IMG/VR virus record: IMGVR_UViG_3300014838_000403
Span: 1-36,580 of that record
Reading direction: 5' to 3' (one strand)
Source of the DNA: a virus
Length of the DNA stretch: 36,580 nucleotides
A program made the position numbers and the translations under genes. This document shows, in pieces, positions 24,104-32,124 of this stretch. Below the pieces are notes generated by a model. That model made no database searches. It was given only the letters and a program-made list of their open reading frames with translations, and was not told the DNA's origin. Every line of letters begins with the position of its first letter. Within the stretch, counting starts at the first letter, position 1.

Positions 24104-24623
24104 GCCAGCAGATATTAAAAAGACCGAGATTTACGGTCAGTCCGACGTTGATTTATCTATTACATTTAGAGACAGACTTATTAACCGTTTTGCTGCCCAT
24201 GAGTTTGTCGAAGTTATGAACATTGACGATGAGCCGATCGAGTGGCAATACCTACCAGAACATGCCGAAACGATTAGCTCAACAGATGAGGGTACTAAGA
24301 TTACCAAGCGTGATGATCCTGAACTATGGCGGATTGAACCGGGTGAAACAGACGTACTAAATGGCGCATGCGCTTATCTGATGATCGAGAATTTATACAA
24401 GAAACTGGTCATTAAGAAAGTCGGTGTCGTCGAGAAGCCCCAAAGTGGCAAGGAAGTCCGTAATTTTAACTTCAAAGATCCACTTCGGGCCGAACAGATT
24501 ATAGACATGATCTATCAGGGTAAAGTTAATCCTAGTTTTAACCAAGCCCAACCTAATAAAGTAAGGTTAGACAAACCAGATGCCACAGCCCCCAAAGCCG
24601 TCGCTATCAAGTCTAAAGTCTAA
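24090..24623 (+). CDS. Hypothetical structural-region protein
   Basis: 177 residues, starting with AAGGAGGG 8 nt upstream and overlapping the previous gene by 14 bp. An alpha/beta protein with an acidic central part (AETISSTDEGTKITKRDDPE) and a helical segment LNGACAYLMIENLYKKLVIKK, ending in a basic tail. No family recognised. The last 44 bp overlap the next gene in another frame. Confidence 0.6.
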   Translation: MPQVKPADIKKTEIYGQSDVDLSITFRDRLINRFAAHEFVEVMNIDDEPIEWQYLPEHAETISSTDEGTKITKRDDPELWRIEPGETDVLNGACAYLMIENLYKKLVIKKVGVVEKPQSGKEVRNFNFKDPLRAEQIIDMIYQGKVNPSFNQAQPNKVRLDKPDATAPKAVAIKSKV

Positions 24624-25365
24624 AAAGACTCAGGCCCAAAAGGAATTAGATCAGATACTTCTGGTGATACCCAGTAAGCGTCAGATTTTAGATCAATTAT
24701 TACTGGAGATTAAGACTGCTGGCACTATCCTAGAGGATAATTTCTCGCACGAAGAACTCAAACTAGAGCGTGAGCATCTAGCTAAACAAGAGGAATTGCA
24801 GGCTAAAACTAAATCTCTAGTAACTAGTTACGAACTATTAGAGACAAGAGAGCAGAAACAACTTGAGCTAATTGCTGAGTTAGAGAGCAAGGAATCGACC
24901 CTGCGTAGTTCTGTTACTGAGATTAGTACACAGATTAGTAATGGCAAACGTGAGGCCGAAGCCTATCGGGTTGAGGTTAATCAACTACGCTCAGATGAAA
25001 CTACCCTTAAAAATAGTATCGATGCCCTCAAAGACCAGAAACAGGTGGCCCAAGACGCTTTTGATGTTCAGGTTGGGGATAACCAGAATACACTCTCTCT
25101 AATGCAATCTAATTATCGAAGTAAACAAACTGAACTAGATAAGCAAATTGAGATAGCCAATGATAAACTTCACGACTTGCAACATCGAGTCTTACTCCAT
25201 ACCAATAAAATGATCGCTCTAGAGGAAGAACAGAAGCAAAAAGACAACGACCTAATTCAGAGAGAAAATGCCATTATTATTAAGACTAAAGCTCTCGCCA
25301 AAGATCAGGCTGAGTTTGACCACGAGATTAAGCGTTGGGGTTATATCAAACCGACCGAGAAATAG
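24580..25365 (+). CDS. Long coiled-coil protein
   Basis: 261 residues, nearly all helix with heptads from about 15 to 250 (KTQAQKELDQILLVIPSK, EHLAKQEELQAKTKSLVTS, QIEIANDKLHDLQHRVLL). It ends in VK-type Lys/Glu sequence followed by a late leader. The ATG at 24580 lies 44 bp inside the previous gene and has no good Shine-Dalgarno, so it is either coupled or joined to that gene by frameshifting near the CCCCCAAAG run at 24588-24596; neither is proven. A structural rod, scaffold or tail-assembly role is possible. Confidence 0.58.
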   Translation: MPQPPKPSLSSLKSKKTQAQKELDQILLVIPSKRQILDQLLLEIKTAGTILEDNFSHEELKLEREHLAKQEELQAKTKSLVTSYELLETREQKQLELIAELESKESTLRSSVTEISTQISNGKREAEAYRVEVNQLRSDETTLKNSIDALKDQKQVAQDAFDVQVGDNQNTLSLMQSNYRSKQTELDKQIEIANDKLHDLQHRVLLHTNKMIALEEEQKQKDNDLIQRENAIIIKTKALAKDQAEFDHEIKRWGYIKPTEK

Positions 25366-25367
25366 CG

Positions 25368-25425
25368 TATAATGTGTTTAGGTTTTACCCGCATTTTAGC
25401 GGGTTTTATTTTATAGAGGAATAAT
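25368..25425 (+). promoter_or_regulatory. Late-type promoter with hairpin leader (copy 5)
   Basis: TATAAT at 25368-25373, with no good -35. The predicted start A25380 gives AGGTTTTACCCGC. The stem ACCCGC/GCGGGT at 25387-25392/25399-25404 is followed by TTTATTTTAT, AGAGGA and the ATG at 25426. Confidence 0.7.
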
Positions 25426-27774
25426 ATGCAACCAGGCCGTTTACCATTTGACCAAAACAGAATACGAGTATCTGGAGGTATATCCGACACTGGTCCTGAG
25501 GCTATTTTACCGTTAGAAGTTAATACTAATGGTGGTCTAGACGTAAACATTGTCGGAGGCAGTTCTGCTGGAACTCAGTATTCTTCTGGGATTACCACAC
25601 CTAGCCCCGTAGTTGGCAACGCCATTATTTTTGATAACTCAGGCACACTACAGGATGTTTCGGTAGCCAACCCACTACCTGTGTCGGCTACGTTTAGCGG
25701 ATCGATATCATCTTCTCCGACTTATTCTCAGAACCCCGCCGCTGGGTCTCCTACCCCTGCTTATGGCTTGATAGATAGTTCCTATAGACCCCAAGTATCA
25801 ATTGCTACAGCCCTACCCGCAGGAGCTAACGCTATCGGTTCTATTACGAATACATCTTTTACGGCGAATGCTGGGACAAACTTAAATACATCAGCCCTAG
25901 TTACAAGTGCTAACTTAACCGCTGGTACACAAAAGAGTCAGATAGTCGATGGCTCAGGTAACGTAATCGCTTCAACTTCTAATGCCCTTGATGTTTATAT
26001 CTCAGGCGGCGGTACATCGGGTACGCAATATCAGGAATTAGCCGTTACTCAGCCCGCAACTGGTACATTAGCTCTAGGTAGATACCAGACATCTCTACCG
26101 ACTCTGACCAACTTACAGATGAATGAACCGATGCTGGATGCCTCTAGTAGATTACTAGTAAACTTAGTGGCTTCAAGTGCCACCGTAACAGTTGCCGGGA
26201 CGGTGACCACAACTCCGCCGAGCAATGCCTCTACTAACCTTGCCCAAGTAGGTGGATCAGCGATTTCTTTAGGGACTTCTACGGCAGCCAATTCACTGCC
26301 AGTAGCCTTACCGACGGCGACCATTACAACTCTTACTCCGCCAGCCGCTATTACTAACTTCGCTTTGGAGACTGGTGGCAATCTGGCTACATTAGCTGGT
26401 ACTGTATCTGGTGGGTTAGTCAAAGTTTCAGATGCAGGAGGTTCATTTACCGTAGACACTGGTACACCTGGGACATTTGCTGTAACAAATGCCGGTACTT
26501 TTGCAGTACAAGATAGCACGACCGAAACCAATACTGGTACGACTGCTACCAACACAGGCACTATAGCGGGCGCAGTTACTTCTAGTGTTATGCAGAGTAA
26601 TATTAAAAACTTCGGTGGTACGGCAGTCACGATCGGTCAGCAATTAGCTGCCGCTTCGATGCCTGTTATCCTACCCTCTGCTACAATCACGACTTTATCT
26701 CAACCAACCCTGCAAAGTGGCTCGACGACAACCGTTACACAAGGTACTGGTTCTAATCTTCATGTTGTAACAGATAGTGGTACGATCACGACAGTATCGG
26801 CCGTAACTGCCATAACGAACGCTCTGCCCGCTGGAACTAATGCTATAGGTAATGTTGGTGCTTCAACAGCTATAGCTTCAGCAGTTCCTAGCAATGCTTT
26901 CTACAATGGCATAAGCGATCAGACAGGCAAATTAACTGGCATGGTAAGTGCCAACACTGCTTCCGGTACTACGGGGAACGGGTTACTTGGTGTAGCTAAT
27001 ATGGTCTTTGATGGCACAGATTATCGTTTACAAACAGTTAATTCAACAACTTATACGAGTAAATATGGTGGTGATGTCAACTTACTGGGGACATTAGGAA
27101 CCGCATTCACAACTGCTGGGTTAGTAGACGTTAAAGGGACTGACGGCAACGTCTTTGTCCGTCAAACTACGGCTGCTAATCTAAACGCTACGGTTATCAA
27201 TGCCGCTGGTTCGGCTCTTATGGGCAAAGTCGGCATTGACCAAACCAGCATAGGAAGTACGAACGCTATATCCATCGCAGACATTGCTGCAACAGCAGTT
27301 AATGTTGCTGCTGCTGGTACACTATTAGTCGGTAATGCTGATGGTGCAGGGAATAAGTGGACTTCTAACTCGACTGCTACTTCAGGTAAATACGCCCAAG
27401 ACCTAAACATGTTATCTATTTTAGGCACAGCACCGACTACTGCTGGTGTCCTGAACGTACAAGGTGTATCTGGTGGCACGACTATCCCAGTTACCGCAAC
27501 TCCTGCTGTTGCCGGCACTATTTATAATGGTCAAAAAGCTGTTACAGCTAGTGCCGCAACTATTGCCACTACTCAAGCTATTACTCAGGGCGTAACTGTT
27601 GAAGCTCTTTCAACTAATACTATCAGTGTCTTTGTTGGGGCGTCTGGAGTTACCACCTCTACAGGCATAGAGTTACCTGCCGGTTCGTCTATTACCCTCC
27701 CTGTGAGTAATGTTAATTTAGTTTATGTAATTGCCTCTACTACTGGAGCAACAGTAACCTATGTGGCGGTCTAA
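25426..27774 (+). CDS. Large repetitive fibre protein
   Basis: 782 residues, Thr/Ala/Gly/Asn-rich and beta-prone throughout. There are duplicated units: ALPAGANAIGSI near residue 128 and ALPAGTNAIGNV near 468; LPVALPTATITTL near 290 and MPVILPSATITTL near 409; GTLGTAFTTAGLVDV near 555 and SILGTAPTTAGVLNV near 665. No catalytic motif. It resembles extended fibre or baseplate-adhesin proteins of phages, with a separate small protein (27775) following as tip. AGAGGA precedes the ATG. Position between head and lysis genes fits a tail or head fibre. Confidence 0.62.
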   Translation: MQPGRLPFDQNRIRVSGGISDTGPEAILPLEVNTNGGLDVNIVGGSSAGTQYSSGITTPSPVVGNAIIFDNSGTLQDVSVANPLPVSATFSGSISSSPTYSQNPAAGSPTPAYGLIDSSYRPQVSIATALPAGANAIGSITNTSFTANAGTNLNTSALVTSANLTAGTQKSQIVDGSGNVIASTSNALDVYISGGGTSGTQYQELAVTQPATGTLALGRYQTSLPTLTNLQMNEPMLDASSRLLVNLVASSATVTVAGTVTTTPPSNASTNLAQVGGSAISLGTSTAANSLPVALPTATITTLTPPAAITNFALETGGNLATLAGTVSGGLVKVSDAGGSFTVDTGTPGTFAVTNAGTFAVQDSTTETNTGTTATNTGTIAGAVTSSVMQSNIKNFGGTAVTIGQQLAAASMPVILPSATITTLSQPTLQSGSTTTVTQGTGSNLHVVTDSGTITTVSAVTAITNALPAGTNAIGNVGASTAIASAVPSNAFYNGISDQTGKLTGMVSANTASGTTGNGLLGVANMVFDGTDYRLQTVNSTTYTSKYGGDVNLLGTLGTAFTTAGLVDVKGTDGNVFVRQTTAANLNATVINAAGSALMGKVGIDQTSIGSTNAISIADIAATAVNVAAAGTLLVGNADGAGNKWTSNSTATSGKYAQDLNMLSILGTAPTTAGVLNVQGVSGGTTIPVTATPAVAGTIYNGQKAVTASAATIATTQAITQGVTVEALSTNTISVFVGASGVTTSTGIELPAGSSITLPVSNVNLVYVIASTTGATVTYVAV

Positions 27775-28284
27775 ATGTTAGGTTATTCTACAAGCTCAGG
27801 CATGCAAAAGGGAGTTTATGACCCAGCAGCTATTGCTCAACAAGTTGTTGGTACAACTGCTACTCAAACTCTAACCCATAAAACCTTTGACGCTACAAGC
27901 CCAACAGCATTTTTGCCCCAAACTTCTACCACAGCCAATGGTTCTTCAACTACGGGATGGGCGGCGACACCGACAGTAAATGTCCAATATATTCAAATAG
28001 GAATAGTAGTTATTTTAACGTTTAGTATTACCGGTACTAGCAACGCTACGACAGCAACCCTAACACTTCCTATTGCTGCTGCAAACTTTACAAACATTTA
28101 TTATGAGTCTACTCTAGCCTTAACCTCAGATACCGGAGTCAACTATTCAACCCCAGGCAAGACTTTTGTCGCCCCAGGAACTTCTAATACTACTTGTAAC
28201 TTTTATAAAGACGAAACAGGTCTCGGATGGACGGCTAGTGGCACTAAGGCCGTGCGGGGAACCTTAATTTATCTAACAGCCTAG
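27775..28284 (+). CDS. Fibre-tip protein after the repetitive fibre
   Basis: 169 residues beginning at the base following the previous TAA, without a Shine-Dalgarno, so coupled translation is likely. It contains a T-L-T-H-K-T-F motif near residue 37, the same fibre-type motif as in the C1q fibre (LTNKTLT). A beta-rich region to the end follows (CNFYKDETGLGWTASGT). It is presumably a receptor-binding or trimerisation tip of the 25426 fibre. No known family. Confidence 0.58.
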   Translation: MLGYSTSSGMQKGVYDPAAIAQQVVGTTATQTLTHKTFDATSPTAFLPQTSTTANGSSTTGWAATPTVNVQYIQIGIVVILTFSITGTSNATTATLTLPIAAANFTNIYYESTLALTSDTGVNYSTPGKTFVAPGTSNTTCNFYKDETGLGWTASGTKAVRGTLIYLTA

Positions 28285-28321
28285 GAGCCATAAATGTTTG
28301 GCTCAAATTCTATTTTAATTG

Positions 28322-28386
28322 TGATATAATCTGTTTAGGCAATAGCCCCCACTTTGGGGCTTTTTGTTTAAGTAAGGAAGATATAA
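28322..28386 (+). promoter_or_regulatory. Late-type promoter with AGGCAAT hairpin leader (copy 6)
   Basis: Extended -10 TGA-TATAAT at 28322-28330. Predicted start A28337 gives AGGCAATA. The stem AGCCCC/GGGGCT at 28344-28349/28356-28361 is followed by TTTTG, AAGGAAG and the ATG at 28387. Confidence 0.75.
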
Positions 28387-28830
28387 ATGTATACAGCCTT
28401 TGACACAGCTATGGCAATCGGAGTAGTAGGAGTTCTGGGTACTTGTGTTGGGGGCTTTATCTGGGTGATTAAGTTTATGTTTGGCAAATTAGTCCCCGCT
28501 ATAGATGCTTTAACTGAAGCTTCGGAGAACACTACCAAATCTAGTAATGCTAATGTCAGGGCTACCCAAGCGGCCACAGCCTACTTAAAACTTCGTAATG
28601 GCCGAGACGCAGAGTTCCAGAAAGAAAATGTAACAGCTATACGAGCTATCCCTCAACAAATTATTGATTCGGCCACAATCACCGCTAAAATACTGGCTGA
28701 GGAAGTGCATGCTAGGGCAGTAGCAGTCGAAAAAGTTAAGACAGATTTGGAAGAAACCGCCGCTAGCCCACCCAATCAAGCTGTTAAAACTCAAACTGTT
28801 GAAACTCAGATAGTAAACGGGAATCACTAA
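28387..28830 (+). CDS. Membrane-anchored protein of the lysis cluster, holin candidate
   Basis: 147 residues. One hydrophobic helix at about 9-33 (AIGVVGVLGTCVGGFIWVIKFM) is followed by a long helical polar region (KLVPAIDALTEASENTTKSS). It stands immediately upstream of two more proteins of the lysis cassette and the GH25 endolysin. A pinholin or spanin-like role is possible, but the long C-terminal helix also fits a signal-anchor regulator. There is AAGGAAG ahead of its ATG and a hairpin leader. Confidence 0.6.
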   Translation: MYTAFDTAMAIGVVGVLGTCVGGFIWVIKFMFGKLVPAIDALTEASENTTKSSNANVRATQAATAYLKLRNGRDAEFQKENVTAIRAIPQQIIDSATITAKILAEEVHARAVAVEKVKTDLEETAASPPNQAVKTQTVETQIVNGNH

Positions 28831-28831
28831 A

Positions 28832-29023
28832 GTGTTACCATTTTTACATCACTGGCTATGGCAAGATTTATGGGTTCCAGTATGGCCTAATTGGTTCGCT
28901 GGAGCGATAGTTGGAATACTAGCTTTTATCTGGGGCAAGAAAGAACTCCTCAAACTTCACACTAAGATAGATAAGAACCACACCGAACTCAAGGCACACA
29001 TTACTAAAACAGCTAAAAAATAG
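28832..29023 (+). CDS. Small one-TM protein, holin candidate (GTG start)
   Basis: 63 residues from GTG at 28832, directly after the previous stop. The N-terminus is aromatic-rich (LPFLHHWLWQDLWVPVWPNW), followed by one membrane helix (FAGAIVGILAFIWGKKELL) and a Lys/His-rich tail. Proteins with this W-x-x-VWPN plus TM plus His/Lys helix pattern are common beside actinophage lysins, where they are annotated as putative membrane or holin proteins. That is a weak family recall. The start has no Shine-Dalgarno. Confidence 0.55.
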   Translation: MLPFLHHWLWQDLWVPVWPNWFAGAIVGILAFIWGKKELLKLHTKIDKNHTELKAHITKTAKK

Positions 29024-29032
29024 TGGTATAAT
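29024..29032 (+). promoter_or_regulatory. Extended -10 promoter of the endolysin gene (leaderless)
   Basis: TGG-TATAAT at 29024-29032, with no evident -35. The -10 ends 7 nt before the ATG at 29040, so the message probably begins at the ATG. Confidence 0.6.
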
Positions 29033-29039
29033 CTAGATA

Positions 29040-29924
29040 ATGACACCGTTTAATGACATCTCTTATGCTCAGGGTCTTTATAGCATGGAATCTGACCCGA
29101 ATCCAATGATTATGATGAAAGCTTCGGGGTTCTATACAGTAGCCAAAACACCCTATCTTGACTCACAATTAGTCCGTAACTATGCCAATGCTATCCGATT
29201 AGGCAAAATACCATTTATGTATCACTTTGCTGGTGGTGCTGATCCAGTAGTAGAGGCTAGTTACTTCGCTATCGCTGTTGCGCCCTTAGCGGTCGGAGAC
29301 GGATATGCCCTAGACTTCGAGGTAGATACAGCCGATAATCCTAGTTGGGTACTGGCGTTCCTAGACCACTTTACCGCCGTAGTTGGCACACCCCCCTGGT
29401 TCTATGTAGACCGTTCACGCCGTCAGACTGGCGATTGGTCTGCCATTACCGCTAAGTATGGCGAGTGGGTTGCTGCACCAGACGTACCGTTTAGCGCTAC
29501 TATACCCGGTGTAGGAGTCTATATAGCTCAACAAGGTCCGATTATTGATGGACATGACACTGATGTGTATTTTGGTTCTGAGGATTCGCTTAAGGCTTAT
29601 ACCCATCAAGCACCAGCACCAGTTAGTGAACCAATACCAGTAAGACCAGCCCCAGTACCTACACCGCCTATTGTTGTGCCTCCAACTCCCTCCCCTGCCC
29701 CACTAGTTGTTACTCCCCCTACTTCCCCCACCCCTGTTGTAGTGCAGACCACTACGGAGCAGGGAAGTGGACAAACTGCGAACATAACCACTTCTACAAC
29801 TTCAACTGTCCCACCAAAAGCCCCAGTATTGCCCCCCCATTCTGGGGCTGTGGGAACTAATCTATGGGCAACTTTATTAAGATTACTAAAATATCTAAGG
29901 AGCAAGTTATGGTCAAAGAACTAA
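29040..29924 (+). CDS. GH25 lysozyme-type endolysin with C-terminal cationic helix
   Basis: 294 residues. Residues 1-185 form a GH25 (Chalaropsis-type) muramidase domain: the strand-1 FNDISYAQG with D6, IPFMYHFAG, and LDFEVD with D92 and E94, the acid pair. It cleaves the glycan strands of peptidoglycan. Residues 195-270 are a Pro/Thr/Val linker. The last ~20 residues (LWATLLRLLKYLRSKLWSKN) form a short amphipathic helix with net charge near +5, which may bind membrane. The start is leaderless, behind an extended -10. The end overlaps the Shine-Dalgarno and the first residues of the next gene. Confidence 0.85.
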   Translation: MTPFNDISYAQGLYSMESDPNPMIMMKASGFYTVAKTPYLDSQLVRNYANAIRLGKIPFMYHFAGGADPVVEASYFAIAVAPLAVGDGYALDFEVDTADNPSWVLAFLDHFTAVVGTPPWFYVDRSRRQTGDWSAITAKYGEWVAAPDVPFSATIPGVGVYIAQQGPIIDGHDTDVYFGSEDSLKAYTHQAPAPVSEPIPVRPAPVPTPPIVVPPTPSPAPLVVTPPTSPTPVVVQTTTEQGSGQTANITTSTTSTVPPKAPVLPPHSGAVGTNLWATLLRLLKYLRSKLWSKN

Positions 29925-30244
29925 AAGCGTTTGAGAAGTTTTTGCGAGGTTACAAAGTCTACATAATTTCTATACTAGGTGCGGTTTATGGTGTCCTAGT
30001 GGTCGGTTTCGACCAACATCACTGGACAACTTTAGGCGGTGCTTGGACATGGTTAATCGGCTCTGGTCTAAGCCTAGCTTGGAGAGCTGCTTTAGCCGAA
30101 GTCCAACTTATTCTGACGAACTACTGGTCTTTGGGAACTGTGCCTGCGCAATCTGCCCCGGTAGTGGTCGGTCCAAGTGCCTCGACCCTAACTCCTCCGA
30201 CAACTCCTGTAGTCGATCCTCCCGCTCCTGCCACTCAAGCGTAG
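29909..30244 (+). CDS. Two-TM membrane protein after the endolysin, holin candidate
   Basis: 111 residues from the ATG at 29909 (TAAGGAG 6 nt upstream), preferred over an in-frame ATG at 29864. There are two hydrophobic segments (about 15-32 YIISILGAVYGVLVVGF and 38-57 WTTLGGAWTWLIGSGLSLAW), then an amphipathic stretch and a Pro/Val/Thr tail. This is the size and layout of class II-type phage holins. It directly follows the endolysin. The Pro-rich tail coding region overlaps the opposite-strand HNH gene by 137 bp. Confidence 0.62.
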   Translation: MVKELKAFEKFLRGYKVYIISILGAVYGVLVVGFDQHHWTTLGGAWTWLIGSGLSLAWRAALAEVQLILTNYWSLGTVPAQSAPVVVGPSASTLTPPTTPVVDPPAPATQA

Positions 30245-30650
30245 AGACAAGGTCACAGACCACTTGGGAGAACTTACATAACTGGTTTAGAGTATTGCTT
30301 AGTTTTAGCTTGTTGCAATAAGCACACGACGGCATGATATTCTCGTGTCGATACCTGAGTTCGGGCCACTTAATTTTAGGATAAATATGCTCTAAACTAA
30401 TAGTCGATCTGTCTAACACTTTCAGACAATAGGGACTGATCTGCAAATAACATTGCCAGTGGCCGTCTTTGTCTGGTGGATTTATGGTATACCAACTATC
30501 AGAAGTTCGCATACGATTTAACTTATGATTCTTAGATTCTTGCCTCATAGCATGGCGAGGTTTCCGCAGACACATGAGCGAGGTATGGTCGTTACCCCCG
30601 CAATATTTACACTTCCATTTATCTTTTTGCCAACCCCGTTTTTTGAACAT
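30108..30650 (-). CDS. HNH endonuclease of the recombination operon
   Basis: 180 residues. A zinc knuckle CKYCGG (C14, C17) sits at the N-terminus. The HNH core has LEHIYPK (H88), RHENIMPSC (H102, N104, C109) and YCNKLK (C112): a Cys-rich HNH. The basic middle (RHAMRQESKNHKLNRMR) binds nucleic acid. The domain plan is reminiscent of NinG-type recombination endonucleases that sit with Rad52/Erf-class proteins, but without a direct family match. The last ~45 residues are poorly structured and overlap the convergent membrane-protein gene. Confidence 0.78.
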   Translation of the reverse strand: MFKKRGWQKDKWKCKYCGGNDHTSLMCLRKPRHAMRQESKNHKLNRMRTSDSWYTINPPDKDGHWQCYLQISPYCLKVLDRSTISLEHIYPKIKWPELRYRHENIMPSCAYCNKLKLSNTLNQLCKFSQVVCDLVSTLEWQEREDRLQELSEELGSRHLDRPLPGQIAQAQFPKTSSSSE

Positions 30651-30777
30651 TGAATCTCCAATGCAGGTTAGGTTTAGCTTCCTCCATATAACTACGCATA
30701 CATTTTAGTTCGTATTTCTCGGCTCGTTTCTCGTTCTTAACTCTCAACTTCAATTTACGGTCTAATAGTTTACCCAA
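30619..30777 (-). CDS. Small basic protein, probable TTG start
   Basis: 52 residues from the TTG at 30777, chosen because AAGGAG lies 4 nt upstream. An upstream ATG at 30816 lies inside the preceding gene and lacks a Shine-Dalgarno. Lys/Arg-rich (GKLLDRKLKLRVKNEKRAE) and amphipathic. It overlaps the HNH start by 32 bp. It may be a DNA- or RNA-binding accessory. No family recognised. Confidence 0.5.
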   Translation of the reverse strand: MGKLLDRKLKLRVKNEKRAEKYELKCMRSYMEEAKPNLHWRFNVQKTGLAKR

Positions 30778-30778
30778 A

Positions 30779-31336
30779 TTACTCCTTAAACATTTCGGTT
30801 TGCGACGGAATGTCAATATCCATTTTACCTTTTTCTAGCTTGGCTACCAAATCCTCAATCGGTAACAGATCATCTAGGCTCCTAACCATAGTTGGGACTT
30901 TGACCCTGACAGTATAGTCGGCTTCCTTTAAATCATTCCGCCGGCAATACCCTATAATTTCTATATTACTTTCATTAAGTCTGACACCGATATAGATATA
31001 GTTGGGGGTCTTAGCCCATTGGATTTTAGGGACCATAATGTATTTATGGATCGGTAGGGAAGCCGTCTTAACGTCTATGGTGGTGTACAGGTCGTCTAGA
31101 AAAACATGCATATCGCCACTGTCAGATAGTCCGTTATATCTCGGTCGGTAATCGCCGGCTACTCCTTGTTCAAAGAGGTAATTGGCAAAGCCGAGTTCGC
31201 CAATAGCTCCAATGTATCGCCGTCCATGTGTTTCAAGTCCGGTGTAATTATGTTTGGTTCGGACGTTGGCATCTTGTTCTCTCTCGGCAAAGAGTGCCAA
31301 CTCGACCATTTTAGGTGTGATTTGAACCGTAACCAT
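30779..31336 (-). CDS. PD-(D/E)XK-type nuclease-like protein
   Basis: 185 residues. The N-terminal helix has GAIGELGFANYL (E47), followed by DSGDMHVFLDDLYTTIDVKT, giving D75 and the D88-V-K90 pair, the usual GxxD...DxK arrangement of the PD-(D/E)XK superfamily. The C-terminal part has WAKTPNYIYIGVRL, a strand that commonly completes the fold, and ends with TEMFKE. It probably cuts or resolves DNA in the recombination operon; substrate unknown. AGGAGG lies 5 nt ahead of the ATG. A Cas4-like or restriction-type role is less likely. Confidence 0.7.
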   Translation of the reverse strand: MVTVQITPKMVELALFAEREQDANVRTKHNYTGLETHGRRYIGAIGELGFANYLFEQGVAGDYRPRYNGLSDSGDMHVFLDDLYTTIDVKTASLPIHKYIMVPKIQWAKTPNYIYIGVRLNESNIEIIGYCRRNDLKEADYTVRVKVPTMVRSLDDLLPIEDLVAKLEKGKMDIDIPSQTEMFKE

Positions 31337-31348
31337 ACGCTCCTCCTC

Positions 31349-31567
31349 TTATTTACTCTGTAAATGCTCATATATAAATCCTTTAAGACGAATAATAAGG
31401 CTATCAAACCTATTAGAAGTAACGGATATAGATTGCTTGCCATTGCTAAGGTAAACTGCCATATTGTTAGTGTCATAGCCCATCTCCTTTATTTTATTGC
31501 AACGTGGCTCAAGGCACATCTCCAGCCCGATCTTGTCGTAAATAGCATGGGTGTGTTCGTGCCTCAT
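31349..31567 (-). CDS. Small protein of the recombination operon
   Basis: 72 residues, ATGA-coupled to the upstream nuclease (ATG 31567-31565, stop TGA 31566-31564). It starts MRHEHTHAIYDKIGLEMCLE with two His and two Cys (HEHTH, C18, C23), a possible metal site. The rest is alpha/beta (SISVTSNRFDSLIIRLKGF). I preferred this frame over a competing frame (31159-31476), because it is coupled and does not cover the nuclease start. No family recognised. Confidence 0.6.
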   Translation of the reverse strand: MRHEHTHAIYDKIGLEMCLEPRCNKIKEMGYDTNNMAVYLSNGKQSISVTSNRFDSLIIRLKGFIYEHLQSK

Positions 31568-32124
31568 GCCTTAAAGTCCTGAATCAATCTATTGGCTGCA
31601 AGGAACTCAATCATCTCACCGCCAAAGGTTAAGATATTATTTAAAGCATTCTCGGCGTTTACATCGGACAGGAACTTGATGGCTACACTCAGGGTTTTTA
31701 GGTATGGGTTGAAACAGAGATACTTGCCTATAGTGGCATCGGGCAATAGTAGTTTATAGGCATCTAACTGCCACTTGTCGATATAGTCGTTAGCCTTAGT
31801 CCGACCACATTTGAAGTCTACAATCGTGTCGGTATTGACTAGATCGGGTACGCCCCTAAACAATATCTGGTAGTTATCGCTGAAAGGTATTAGTTTCTCG
31901 TATTTCTGTTGGACGATCGGGTCTTTAAGTTCGCCACCACCCAATTCGTCGGGTAGTCTGTGGGTTTTGGTAACGTGTGCGCTCCACAGCTCGTCGTAGG
32001 CTTTGCCAAGCTCCATAGCTGGTGTAGCAGGTAATGGTTTGCCTAAATACTGGCCTACAGCCTCCTCCTGCCTCCCCATTGACCAATTTGATAGCACAGA
32101 ATAGGAAAGTTTGACGGTTATCAT
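31564..32124 (-). CDS. PD-(D/E)XK exonuclease-type protein (RecB/Cas4-like)
   Basis: 186 residues. Motifs in order: AMELGKAYDELW (E38 region, equivalent to the LG-x-x-xH/E motif), GVPDLV (D94), IVDFKCG (D103-F-K105) and WQLDAY (Q119 and Y123). This is the RecB-family nuclease signature, as in phage exonucleases that degrade 5' ends to make single strands. It sits downstream of a Rad52-type annealing protein, the classic exonuclease-plus-annealase pair. The stop overlaps the next ATG by 4 bp. Length and motif spacing fit a single-domain exonuclease. Confidence 0.82.
   Translation of the reverse strand: MITVKLSYSVLSNWSMGRQEEAVGQYLGKPLPATPAMELGKAYDELWSAHVTKTHRLPDELGGGELKDPIVQQKYEKLIPFSDNYQILFRGVPDLVNTDTIVDFKCGRTKANDYIDKWQLDAYKLLLPDATIGKYLCFNPYLKTLSVAIKFLSDVNAENALNNILTFGGEMIEFLAANRLIQDFKA

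Noticed and set aside
31159-31476. - strand frame with a hydrophobic start
   Set aside because: It overlaps two better supported genes by many bases and is not coupled to either; the frame at 31349-31567 is ATGA-linked and fits the operon.
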